Assembly: GCA_030632525.1 (NCBI GenBank)
Contig: DAOVUP010000005.1
Location: forward strand, 1 to 14,631
Direction: 5' to 3'
Length of the DNA stretch: 14,631 nt
Source: Desulfobacteraceae bacterium
GTDB taxonomy: Bacteria; Desulfobacterota; DSM-4660; Desulfatiglandales; Desulfatiglandaceae
Shown here in pieces: positions 7,663-13,353 of the stretch. The stretch's first letter is position 1. Every line of letters begins with the position of its first letter. The notes beneath the pieces are model-generated. The model searched no databases and was not told the DNA's origin. It saw nothing but the letters and a program-made list of their open reading frames with translations. The translations under genes were made by a program, and so were the position numbers.

Positions 7663-8073
7663 TTATTCAGTTTTCTCACAAACCTTCAAATACTCGTAAT
7701 ATTCCTCAGGCGTTATGAGCCCTTCGGATTGTATCTCTCCCGATGGCTCTACGGCAATAAACCACCCTTCGCCAAACGGGGCGTTATTGATCAGTTCGGG
7801 ATTATCAAGTACTTTTTTATTGACCTCGTCCACCCGCCCCTTAAAGGGTGAATAAAGCCTGTCAACCCATTTACTGGTCTCAATGGAGCCAAATTCCTCT
7901 TCAGCATTCAACAGGGTTCCCTTCGCTGGCAGATCAATGTGGTTTACATCCCCTGCGTTAATCTGGATATAGTCGGTCCAACCCAGAGTATAAAGACGAT
8001 CCTTCATATTTACCCACAGGTGGTTCTTGGTGTAACTCAAATCCTCCGGAATTTCAGCATCTCGAAATCGCAT
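7663..8073 (-). CDS. lbpA: GcvH-like lipoate-binding protein (LbpA-type), copy 1
   Basis: 136 residues, the size of glycine cleavage H protein. The lipoylation site is K68 in G-S-I-E-T-S-K-W, eight residues before the conserved proline, as in GcvH E-S-V-K. The hallmark second half N-P-E-L-I-N-N-A-P-F-G-E-G-W is present. No glycine cleavage genes (gcvT, gcvP) are near; the gene stands between hdrC and the lipS/ligase/lipT set. This is the setting of LbpA, whose lipoyl arm is thought to carry sulfur between sulfur transferases and the sHdr complex. A strong ribosome site (GGAGAGGGA) precedes the ATG. The C-terminal tail (G-L-I-T-P-E-E-Y-Y-E-Y-L) differs in sequence and length from the other copy at 12503-12952, so the two probably dock to different partners. 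Role is inferred from context; family is certain. Confidence 0.9.
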   Translation of the reverse strand: MRFRDAEIPEDLSYTKNHLWVNMKDRLYTLGWTDYIQINAGDVNHIDLPAKGTLLNAEEEFGSIETSKWVDRLYSPFKGRVDEVNKKVLDNPELINNAPFGEGWFIAVEPSGEIQSEGLITPEEYYEYLKVCEKTE

Positions 8074-8121
8074 ATAAAGTCCCTCTCCTATCTCTTTTGC
8101 AAAAGGTCGTCAGATCTTTGG

Positions 8122-8535
8122 CTAAATGTGTCCCTCAAGCAGCGTTTTCACCTTATGTTTTTCGATTAATTTGATCGGGGGCAGACCGTCGGCCTCTCGG
8201 ATCTCATTTATCCCCCGCAGGTAAATGGAACAGCCCTTCCCCATGATATTTTCTACACTCTGTCTCATGGTTAACGGGATATCTTCCTTTCTCCTTCTCG
8301 CCATCATAAACCCATAGATATCCACATCCTGGGGACATGCCTCTATGCATTTCCAACAGTTAACACAGTTCCATGCACCCGTGTCGGCCGTTTTGTTCAG
8401 TTCCGAAACAATAGAGTTTTCTCCTCTCCTGGACACCAGACAGGATTCAACACATTGTCCACACTCAATACATTCTCCCAGGTCAGGTTTATCCAAGGTC
8501 AAGGGTCTCCAATGCTTTAGAAAGGCGTTTATCAT
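8122..8535 (-). CDS. hdrC: HdrC-like ferredoxin protein (second HdrBC pair)
   Basis: 137 residues from ATG 8535; a TTG nine bases further upstream is possible but less likely. Two cubane motifs are present: C22-x2-C25-x2-C28-x3-C32 (followed by leucine, not the usual proline) and C57-x2-C60-x2-C63-x3-C67-P. It is shorter than the plus-strand HdrC (179). The start lies inside the upstream hdrB, overlapping it by 47 bases, with only a weak ribosome site, so translation is probably coupled to hdrB. Order here is hdrB then hdrC, the reverse of the plus-strand pair. The product should pass electrons to or from its HdrB partner. Adjacent lbpA suggests that the partner substrate is lipoate-bound sulfur; this is inference. 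Confidence 0.87.
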   Translation of the reverse strand: MINAFLKHWRPLTLDKPDLGECIECGQCVESCLVSRRGENSIVSELNKTADTGAWNCVNCWKCIEACPQDVDIYGFMMARRRKEDIPLTMRQSVENIMGKGCSIYLRGINEIREADGLPPIKLIEKHKVKTLLEGHI

Positions 8536-9316
8536 TATACCCAAACGAAAACGCGACTAATTGAGAGAGAGAGGTCACGGGAATTTTGGAATCCTTCTTT
8601 TTCTCGAATATCTTGTTTTGGAGGCGGTCCAACAAGAAAAGACAGTTACCGCAGGCAGCTACTACAAGATTTGCCCCATGGGCCTTGCAGGATTCTAACT
8701 TTGATCTTCCCTGCCTGAGCCCCATCTCTTCATTAAACAAAAGGGCCGTGGCGCCGCAACATTCGTGTTCTTCCGGATAGTCTATGATATCCAGCCGCAG
8801 GGCTTCAAGAATCCTGCGAAAGACGTTGGAATCCTCAATGCCGGTTATCTCCTTTGGTCTCGAGACCTGACAGGGATGAGATACGGCTACCCTGGCGTCG
8901 ATCTTACGCTTGACGAGACCTGCAACCTGTTCCCGTTTTCCATACAACACTTCAATCAAGTGGTTTACTTTGACTCTCCCTCCATAAACAAGACCCAGTT
9001 TGTCTAAGGTCGAGTTGATTTCATCCCGGAGTTTATGATTCTCTTCGAAATATGAATTCACCCGCTTGAAATTGTTGGTGCAGTTGCCGCATAGTGTGAC
9101 AATAGCCGTCCCGGCCTTCTCAGCAAGGGCCAGGGTATATGCCGTTAAGTTCACCCAGTTATCGGTCACACCGGGGAGCAAAGACGCCCCGCAGCAGCAA
9201 AATTCTCCCAACTCAACAATCTCGTATCCCAATTGCTCCAATACTTTCCTTGAAGCCAGTTCATATTCTTGAAACCTGGCCAGGACCATGCAACCCGGAT
9301 AGATGGCTATCTTCAC
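8489..9316 (-). CDS. hdrB: HdrB-like protein (two CCG domains; second HdrBC pair)
   Basis: 275 residues, GTG start preceded by GAAGGTGAT. Both noncubane cluster motifs are complete: C9-x31-C41-C42-x33-C76-x2-C79 and C149-x36-C186-C187-x34-C222-x2-C225. The first motif has an extra adjacent cysteine (C40-C41-C42). The protein is clearly homologous to the plus-strand HdrB, sharing L-V/A-Y-G-G-R/K and the N-H-L/K-H-F segment between domains, but has diverged. It follows the second Dsr-type triplet and overlaps hdrC. In a sulfur-oxidising Hdr complex this subunit would release or oxidise sulfur from lipoate; a disulfide reductase direction is equally compatible. No gene for HdrA, the flavin-bearing subunit, is seen in the window. 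Confidence 0.92.
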   Translation of the reverse strand: MKIAIYPGCMVLARFQEYELASRKVLEQLGYEIVELGEFCCCGASLLPGVTDNWVNLTAYTLALAEKAGTAIVTLCGNCTNNFKRVNSYFEENHKLRDEINSTLDKLGLVYGGRVKVNHLIEVLYGKREQVAGLVKRKIDARVAVSHPCQVSRPKEITGIEDSNVFRRILEALRLDIIDYPEEHECCGATALLFNEEMGLRQGRSKLESCKAHGANLVVAACGNCLFLLDRLQNKIFEKKKDSKIPVTSLSQLVAFSFGYNDKRLSKALETLDLG

Positions 9317-9391
9317 AATACATCACCTTCAAAATCAGGACGTGATTTCCTAAGAGGCTGTCCGAGAATGGCCACATAGGAGGCTGTCCAT

Positions 9392-9565
9392 CTACCACCA
9401 AGAGATAACCTTATCATTTTCAAAGATCAGTTCAACCAACTTATCGTAATCCACATCCTTTGCGAACAAATCGAACTGCTGGACATCGTTTCCCTCTGAT
9501 GAAGCATTCATCAAAGTCTTTATGACTTCATCAGGTTCTGATTTAAACACATGCAATAATTTCAT
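9392..9565 (-). CDS. Miniature DsrH/TusB-like protein, 57 residues
   Basis: This gene is shorter than common ORF cut-offs. It starts at ATG 9565, preceded by AAGGGGG, 12 bases after the upstream DsrF-like stop. The product begins M-K-L-L-H-V-F-K-S and ends V-D-Y-D-K-L-V-E-L-I-F-E-N-D-K-V-I-S-W-W. The end is plainly the same as that of the 86-residue DsrH-like protein at 11442-11702 (G-Y-D-K-L-V-D-L-I-L-E-N-K-V-V) and of DsrH/TusB proteins in general, which end in a tryptophan. The start also resembles DsrH, whose N-terminus is M-L-H-T-V-N-K-S-P. The middle portion of about 30-40 residues is absent. There is no cysteine, so it cannot itself carry persulfide and may be a structural subunit. Position as third gene after DsrE/DsrF-like genes supports the assignment. 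Confidence 0.75.
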   Translation of the reverse strand: MKLLHVFKSEPDEVIKTLMNASSEGNDVQQFDLFAKDVDYDKLVELIFENDKVISWW

Positions 9566-9577
9566 CTTAACCCCCTT

Positions 9578-9883
9578 TTAGAATGGAACGATAAGATCAT
9601 AATCAGTCAATTTCTTTGCCATGTCATCTAAGGGCAGATACTCAAAAAACCCCCACTTCTCAACATTGGCCTTTGTGTCAGTATAATGATTCGCCTCTAA
9701 CTCATCCTTCAGGAACTCCAGATTTTCCTTATAGCCTTCTACCCTGTCCTCGGGCATTTCGACCTCACCTAAGACAAACGTATCTGTTTCCACCATCTCA
9801 AGACCCAATCCCAGCCCGGATCTAAGCCCTTCCCAGTAGTTATTTTGGTCTCTCATGACTATTGCCACCTTGTTTGGTTCCAT
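9578..9883 (-). CDS. DsrE/DsrF-family protein without cysteine
   Basis: 101 residues from ATG 9883, chosen because GGGGGTGA lies directly upstream; an upstream in-frame start at 9910 would include this ribosome site inside the gene. The N-terminal K-V-A-I-V-M-R-D strand, the G-L-R-S-G-L-G-L-G-L-E-M helix and the final D-Y-D-L-I-V-P-F are typical of the DsrE-like fold, most like DsrF-type subunits. There is no cysteine anywhere, so it cannot be a sulfur carrier and presumably forms a scaffold with its neighbours. The middle (P-E-D-R-V-E-G-Y-K-E-N-L-E-F-L) is acidic and helical. It sits between a one-cysteine-site DsrE-like gene and the miniature DsrH. Fold family is likely, function is inferred from position. 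Confidence 0.7.
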   Translation of the reverse strand: MEPNKVAIVMRDQNNYWEGLRSGLGLGLEMVETDTFVLGEVEMPEDRVEGYKENLEFLKDELEANHYTDTKANVEKWGFFEYLPLDDMAKKLTDYDLIVPF

Positions 9884-10010
9884 TTTTTCACCCCCATAAT
9901 GGTTTTTCAAGAATCCAACTTTGAATTTGACTCAGGAACGCCTTCTCTGAACAGCCTGACTCATGAGCGCAAAATGTCAGGACACAATCCATAGCCGAAA
10001 ATCCAAAATA

Positions 10011-10334
10011 TTACAGCACCATATAACGATCACATTTATCTATCAGCGCAACATGCCTGGATTGAGTGGCCAGACCCTTCTCACCCATCCCCGCCGGTAT
10101 TGGCTTGCCCTTAAGTCCGAGCTCTTCCCACCGAACATTGCACAGGGTCATCTCCTCGGGGCCGATGTCGGCAAGCTCCTGATATTTTGGGTTCTGACTC
10201 ATGAGTACCCCTTCATGAGTTAAAAAGATAACAAGTTCCTTGCCGGCTTTTTTCGCTGCCCTTGCCAAACCAATTACATGATCAAGATGTTCATTGGTGG
10301 GCACCAAAATTCCTAATATTTCTTTATCCGCCAT
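10011..10334 (-). CDS. DsrE-family sulfur-carrier-like protein (second triplet)
   Basis: 107 residues. The N-terminal strand E-I-L-G-I-L-V-P-T-N, helix H-L-D-H-V-I-G-L-A-R-A-A and the L-V-I-F-L-T-H-E-G-V strand are those of the DsrE-like fold. C65 lies in M-T-L-C-N-V-R-W, at about the position of the active cysteine of DsrE proteins; a second cysteine, C101, lies in I-D-K-C-D-R-Y-M-V near the end. Either could hold persulfide. The protein differs strongly from the canonical DsrE at 12109-12462 and is likely a separate subfamily. It follows the ligase gene by 20 bases and is followed by a 127-base gap before the DsrF-like gene, the longest gap in this operon. A role in handing sulfur to or from LbpA is inferred from context. 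Confidence 0.75.
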   Translation of the reverse strand: MADKEILGILVPTNEHLDHVIGLARAAKKAGKELVIFLTHEGVLMSQNPKYQELADIGPEEMTLCNVRWEELGLKGKPIPAGMGEKGLATQSRHVALIDKCDRYMVL

Positions 10335-10354
10335 ATCGATAAATTCCCCCCTTT

Positions 10355-11416
10355 CTATTTTCTCCCCATAATTGCTCTTACCATATCTCCGGGCCCTACA
10401 CCGGGAAATTGAATGGTTCTTGTCTTATAAAATGATTCAACCATTTTTAATAACCGGTCTTCTCGCAGTGGTTGACCCGCGAGACGGTCTTCCAGGCCTT
10501 TGAGATCATCGCGTGGTTGAAACAGGAAGTCACCTGATATACTCAAATCATCGATAATATCGTTTTTCAGCCGAAGGATTATCTTGATAGTGCCTCCCTC
10601 TGATTGGTAAGAAGATTCCATCATTTTTACAGAGGTAGTTATCTTTACCCAATTATCCGAAGGACGGCCTTTTTCAAAAAGCCAGTCAGGACTGGTAAAT
10701 TTCTTGTCCATCCGGGCCACCGCCTGATGCTCGTCTGACGTCAGTTCATCTCTGTGGAGCTTGGTGCCCAACATATCCTCAAACTCGTTTACGAGAATAC
10801 TTTTCACATCTTCATGCTCCGGCAAGTATCCGAGTTCCCGCCGCAGAGTCGTCACGTAAAGCTCCATGCTTTCAAGAACTTTTTCCCGGAACTCATGGGA
10901 CGGAACGCGGAGCACCCGGGCCATCTCACCATAATTGAAATCAAACATGATATTTCCCACAACTACCGATGCATCCCCTATCCTCGCAGCTCCAGTGCCG
11001 CAAATTTTTTTTCCATTCACCTGGATATCATTCACCGGAACGTAGCTGGCATCCACGCCGAGGCGACGATAGGTTTTGACAGCAGGCTGCAGAAACAACT
11101 TATAGAGGTGATCAACCCTTAGAGGGGCCTGTTCTCTCGGAAATATGCACTGGAAAAATAGCTGATCCTTATCTAAGAATACAGCGCCTCCCCCCACCTC
11201 CCGCCTGATCATGGGGATACGCCTTTCATTGCAGCCTCTCACATCAATCTCCTCTTCAAGAGATTGATGATACCCGATTGAAACATACGGATCTCTGGGC
11301 CGCACAATGATTATGGTGCCGGGAGACGTCCTGGTCGTGCAATAGGCGACCGCATGATAGATTGTTTGAGAATGTAGGTAAGAGGTGCAATTTAAGTCGA
11401 GCAATCTGACTTTCAT
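10355..11416 (-). CDS. Lipoate-protein ligase A family protein, second copy
   Basis: 353 residues. Catalytic landmarks are present: R-R-E-V-G-G-G-A-V-F (71-80), V-N-D-I-Q-V-N-G-K-K-I-C-G with the reactive lysine at K137, and the C-terminal accessory domain around G-G-T-I-K-I and I-S-G-D-F-L-F. It aligns along its length with the first 345 residues of the ligase at 5051-6592 (for example D-A-S-Y/F-V/R-P-V-N-D-I and P-G-V-G/T-P-x-D) but lacks the DUF116-like tail. It sits between the two Dsr-type triplets rather than with the lipS genes. It may attach lipoate or octanoate to one of the two LbpA proteins, while the fused enzyme serves the other or acts at a different step. Ligase family certain; substrate division inferred. 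ATG preceded by a weak site (GAGATGG). Confidence 0.87.
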   Translation of the reverse strand: MKVRLLDLNCTSYLHSQTIYHAVAYCTTRTSPGTIIIVRPRDPYVSIGYHQSLEEEIDVRGCNERRIPMIRREVGGGAVFLDKDQLFFQCIFPREQAPLRVDHLYKLFLQPAVKTYRRLGVDASYVPVNDIQVNGKKICGTGAARIGDASVVVGNIMFDFNYGEMARVLRVPSHEFREKVLESMELYVTTLRRELGYLPEHEDVKSILVNEFEDMLGTKLHRDELTSDEHQAVARMDKKFTSPDWLFEKGRPSDNWVKITTSVKMMESSYQSEGGTIKIILRLKNDIIDDLSISGDFLFQPRDDLKGLEDRLAGQPLREDRLLKMVESFYKTRTIQFPGVGPGDMVRAIMGRK

Positions 11417-11441
11417 ACCATCTCGATTTGATCTCTTTGAC

Positions 11442-11702
11442 TCAAACGAAATTCACCACTTTGTTTTCAAGGATCAGGTCAACCAGTTTATCATACCCGA
11501 TGATCTCCGCTTTATCCTTGAGTCGTCCATCCATACCGCGTCTTTTCACATCTTCGTCCATTGCGTAGATCTTTTTGTCCTGGAACGCCTCAATATCCAG
11601 AAAAACTCCGTCTTTGATCAAAACGACAATAGCTTCCGCATCCATTTGGGCATAGTTAACACCGACGGACCCTATAATCTTGTCTCCTAACAAATACAGC
11701 AT
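11442..11702 (-). CDS. dsrH: DsrH/TusB-like protein
   Basis: 86 residues. It follows the DsrF-like gene by 11 bases with AGGAGG before the ATG. Landmarks are the L-I-K-D-G-V-F strand, the K-I-Y-A-M-D-E-D-V-K-R-R-G-M segment (family: V-Y-A-L-x-x-D-x-x-x-R-G) and the end G-Y-D-K-L-V-D-L-I-L-E-N-K-V-V-N-F-V. It is slightly shorter than usual (about 95-100) because the N-terminus is trimmed. It contains no cysteine; the DsrH sulfur-carrying cysteine of purple sulfur bacteria is missing. In A. vinosum DsrEFH is a hexamer that moves sulfur toward DsrC; here no dsrC is seen, and LbpA/TusA are the neighbours. Third member of a complete dsrEFH triplet. Confidence 0.8.
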   Translation of the reverse strand: MLYLLGDKIIGSVGVNYAQMDAEAIVVLIKDGVFLDIEAFQDKKIYAMDEDVKRRGMDGRLKDKAEIIGYDKLVDLILENKVVNFV

Positions 11703-11713
11703 CTGATCACCTC

Positions 11714-12064
11714 CTAAAAATCCATATTAAAATCGTTTTCCTGAAACAGCTCAAATGCCTTCTGTCTCGGGATAACCGTAATGTCTGCCGCAAGTTCATC
11801 TTCGGAAATACTTCTCTCGTCAAGATCTTCCTTGACAGCATAAAGTTTCGTTCCCATGCCTTCGAAAGATTGAAAATAGGCCAAAGAATCGGTTCTGTCT
11901 ACGTCTTTCAAACAGTAAAACACACCATCCGACTGGAACAGGATAGTCGGGATATTTTCATCAATACCCGCGCTTGCTCCCACTCCGGCCCGTAGACCCT
12001 CAGTATAAAATATATTCCCAAACGGGGCCTTGCATATATTTATCAACACTTTTTTCTCTCCCAC
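11714..12064 (-). CDS. dsrF: DsrF/TusC-like protein
   Basis: 116 residues with a GTG start eight bases after AGGAGG (12073-12078). The K-K-V-L-I-N-I-C strand, G-L-R-A-G-V-G-A-S-A helix, L-F-Q-S-D-G-V-F-Y strand and the Y-A-V-K-E-D-L-D-E-R-S-I segment are typical of DsrF/TusC. Cysteines at C11 and C51 are available, although DsrF is not generally the main persulfide carrier. It sits between dsrE and dsrH in the same order as in reverse-Dsr sulfur oxidisers and in the tusBCD genes. Without dsrAB or dsrC nearby, it more likely serves the lipoate carrier; that is inference. Confidence 0.82.
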   Translation of the reverse strand: MGEKKVLINICKAPFGNIFYTEGLRAGVGASAGIDENIPTILFQSDGVFYCLKDVDRTDSLAYFQSFEGMGTKLYAVKEDLDERSISEDELAADITVIPRQKAFELFQENDFNMDF

Positions 12065-12108
12065 AGGAAATTCCTCCTTTACCTAATTCTTAGGTTCTCA
12101 GAACCCGG

Positions 12109-12462
12109 TTAAAGTGTCACGAGTGCATCAGATTCACTGATCATGTCCGCAAAATCGGGCAGACCACCAGCGGGAACCCCTTCGATAAACTCCTTACCAC
12201 CCTCTAATCCTCTGGCATTAACACAAATTCCGCAGGCGATGATTTTTGCTCCCTTCTCGATCAGTTGTTTCATTCTTTCAACCGGCAAGGGTACGTCTTC
12301 GGGAAATTTCTGATGTTTGACAGCGTTGTAAACCGCGTCAAGGTACCAAAACCCTTCAACCTCATGCCCCTTATCGAGAGCCGCCTCTGCCAGACGAGCA
12401 AAGATCTCATAATTCTCTGTCTGCCAGGGTCCTTCTGTCAATAGGATACCTATCTTAGCCAT
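12109..12462 (-). CDS. dsrE: DsrE/TusD-like sulfur carrier with active-site cysteine
   Basis: 117 residues. The N-terminal strand I-G-I-L-L-T-E-G, helix E-N-Y-E-I-F-A-R-L-A-E-A-A and the active-site loop I-I-A-C-G-I-C-V-N-A-R-G are those of DsrE/TusD. C77 matches the persulfide-carrying cysteine (Cys78 in A. vinosum DsrE); C80 is adjacent and may form a disulfide with it. AAGGAGGT lies eight bases before the ATG. It follows lbpA directly and heads a dsrE-dsrF-dsrH triplet, so the most economical idea is that TusA passes sulfur to DsrE and then to the lipoyl arm of LbpA. DsrEFH is normally a marker for sulfur oxidation rather than sulfate reduction, which bears on the direction of the pathway. 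Confidence 0.88.
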   Translation of the reverse strand: MAKIGILLTEGPWQTENYEIFARLAEAALDKGHEVEGFWYLDAVYNAVKHQKFPEDVPLPVERMKQLIEKGAKIIACGICVNARGLEGGKEFIEGVPAGGLPDFADMISESDALVTL

Positions 12463-12502
12463 ACTGTTTTACCTCCTTTTTCGATTTGTTATTCATGCAT
12501 GA

Positions 12503-12952
12503 TTAATCTTCAAATACACCCTTGGCCTTATATTCAGCGTATTGCTCCTCTAACCATTTTTGGATATTTTCAGCACCGCTCACCAGGTTTTTTAGATCCT
12601 CATCAAGATCGGAGGCCTCAATGAGAATGAAAAAGCCTTCACCGTATGGATCAGAGTTAACCAGATCGGGTTTGTCCAGGACCTTTTGGTTGACCTCTGA
12701 AATGACTCCATTGACCGGAGCTCTCAAAGGGCCGATGTACTTTCCCGCTTCAATAGAACCGAAGGGTTTCCCGGCCTTTGCCTTGGCTCCAGCTGGTTTC
12801 ATTTTGATGTATTGCGTGTTTCCCCCGGTTGCCGTCAAGCCGAAGGCATCCAGGCCTACCTGAACCTTGTTGCCCTCTACTTTTGCCCACATATGCTCTT
12901 TTGCATCGTAATAAAGGTCATCCGGTAACGTAATCCCCTTGTATTCTGCCAT
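12503..12952 (-). CDS. lbpA: GcvH-like lipoate-binding protein (LbpA-type), copy 2
   Basis: 149 residues. The lipoylation lysine is K71 in G-S-I-E-A-G-K-Y, eight residues before the conserved proline. V-L-D-K-P-D-L-V-N-S-D-P-Y-G-E-G follows as in H proteins. It shares the general plan of copy 1 (G-S-I-E-x-x-K; N-Q/K-K-V-L-D) but differs in most surface positions, has an Ala/Lys-rich stretch before the site (residues 54-62) and a longer charged C-terminal helix (residues 120-149). It lies between tusA and dsrE, 21 bases after tusA, with GGAGG ten bases before ATG. No gcv genes are near. It is inferred to be the sulfur-accepting carrier of the TusA/DsrEFH branch. Confidence 0.9.
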   Translation of the reverse strand: MAEYKGITLPDDLYYDAKEHMWAKVEGNKVQVGLDAFGLTATGGNTQYIKMKPAGAKAKAGKPFGSIEAGKYIGPLRAPVNGVISEVNQKVLDKPDLVNSDPYGEGFFILIEASDLDEDLKNLVSGAENIQKWLEEQYAEYKAKGVFED

Positions 12953-12973
12953 AGCAATATGCCCTCCATGTTA

Positions 12974-13222
12974 TTAGTCATTTTTTTCGATAAGGAACTT
13001 CCATTTTCCCTCTTCAACTTTCGAGACGTTATACGGGTATTTCTTTTTCTTCAGAAAGTTGGGGATAGACTCATTGGCAGCCGGTTCATAATCTATGAAC
13101 AGTTCCAGGACCTGTCCCGTCTCCAAAGGTTTCAAAGCATCCCTCGCCCCCATGACTGTATAGGGACAGGTTTTTCCTGAAAGATCCGCAGTGATATCAG
13201 GTTTATTATCCTCCAATGACAT
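12974..13222 (-). CDS. tusA: TusA-like sulfurtransferase with variant C-P-x-T motif
   Basis: 82 residues from ATG 13222, which is eight bases after AGGAGG (13231-13236); the GTG at 13231 lies inside that site and is not the start. The TusA signature D-L-S-G-K-T-C-P-Y-T-V-M places the sulfur-carrying cysteine at C19. The usual C-P-x-P is C-P-Y-T here, so the second proline is replaced. The rest (G-Q-V-L-E-L-F-I-D, P-N-F-L-K-K-K-K-Y) matches the two-layer TusA fold. It stands between the membrane HdrED-like gene and lbpA. TusA moves persulfide sulfur in the cytoplasm and is a regular companion of dsrE and lbpA in sHdr gene clusters. Confidence 0.85.
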   Translation of the reverse strand: MSLEDNKPDITADLSGKTCPYTVMGARDALKPLETGQVLELFIDYEPAANESIPNFLKKKKYPYNVSKVEEGKWKFLIEKND

Positions 13223-13231
13223 TTTTAACAC

Positions 13232-13330
13232 CTCCTGTTTCCAAAATCGGGTTTAATATATTAATTGACCAAAATCCATAGCTTTGACCTGTTTTTACAC
13301 CTCCTTTCCCTAAAAAAATTGAGAACATTG
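13232..13330. other. Gap between hdrED and tusA with an orphan ribosome site
   Basis: On the minus strand an AAAGGAGGTGTAAAAAC stretch (about 13291-13307) closely resembles the tusA initiation region (13221-13236) but has no start codon at a usable distance; the nearest ATG opens only eight codons. It may be a remnant of a lost small gene or a duplicated initiation region. Otherwise the gap appears empty. Confidence 0.3.
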
Positions 13331-13353
13331 CTTAGGGCTCGTCGAGCCCTAAG
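13331..13353 (-). terminator. Perfect 11-bp hairpin overlapping the hdrED stop codon
   Basis: CTTAGGGCTCG (13331-13341) and CGAGCCCTAAG (13343-13353) are perfect inverted arms around a single base, which in RNA gives roughly a 10-bp stem with a three-base loop. The TAG stop of the upstream gene (13349-13351) lies inside the stem. On the minus transcript a run of seven U follows only 12 bases later (13312-13318), so it is not a classical terminator. It may be a partial terminator or an mRNA-stabilising processing hairpin that sets different levels of the membrane protein and the downstream carriers. Confidence 0.5.

Noticed and set aside
7663..8073. Glycine cleavage H protein
   Set aside because: The fold matches, but there are no gcvT, gcvP or gcvA genes; both copies sit among sulfur-carrier and Hdr genes, which fits LbpA.
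9354..9389. Direct repeat GAGGCTGTCC (9354-9363 and 9380-9389) after the miniature dsrH
   Set aside because: Only ten bases and two copies; too short to call a repeat element.
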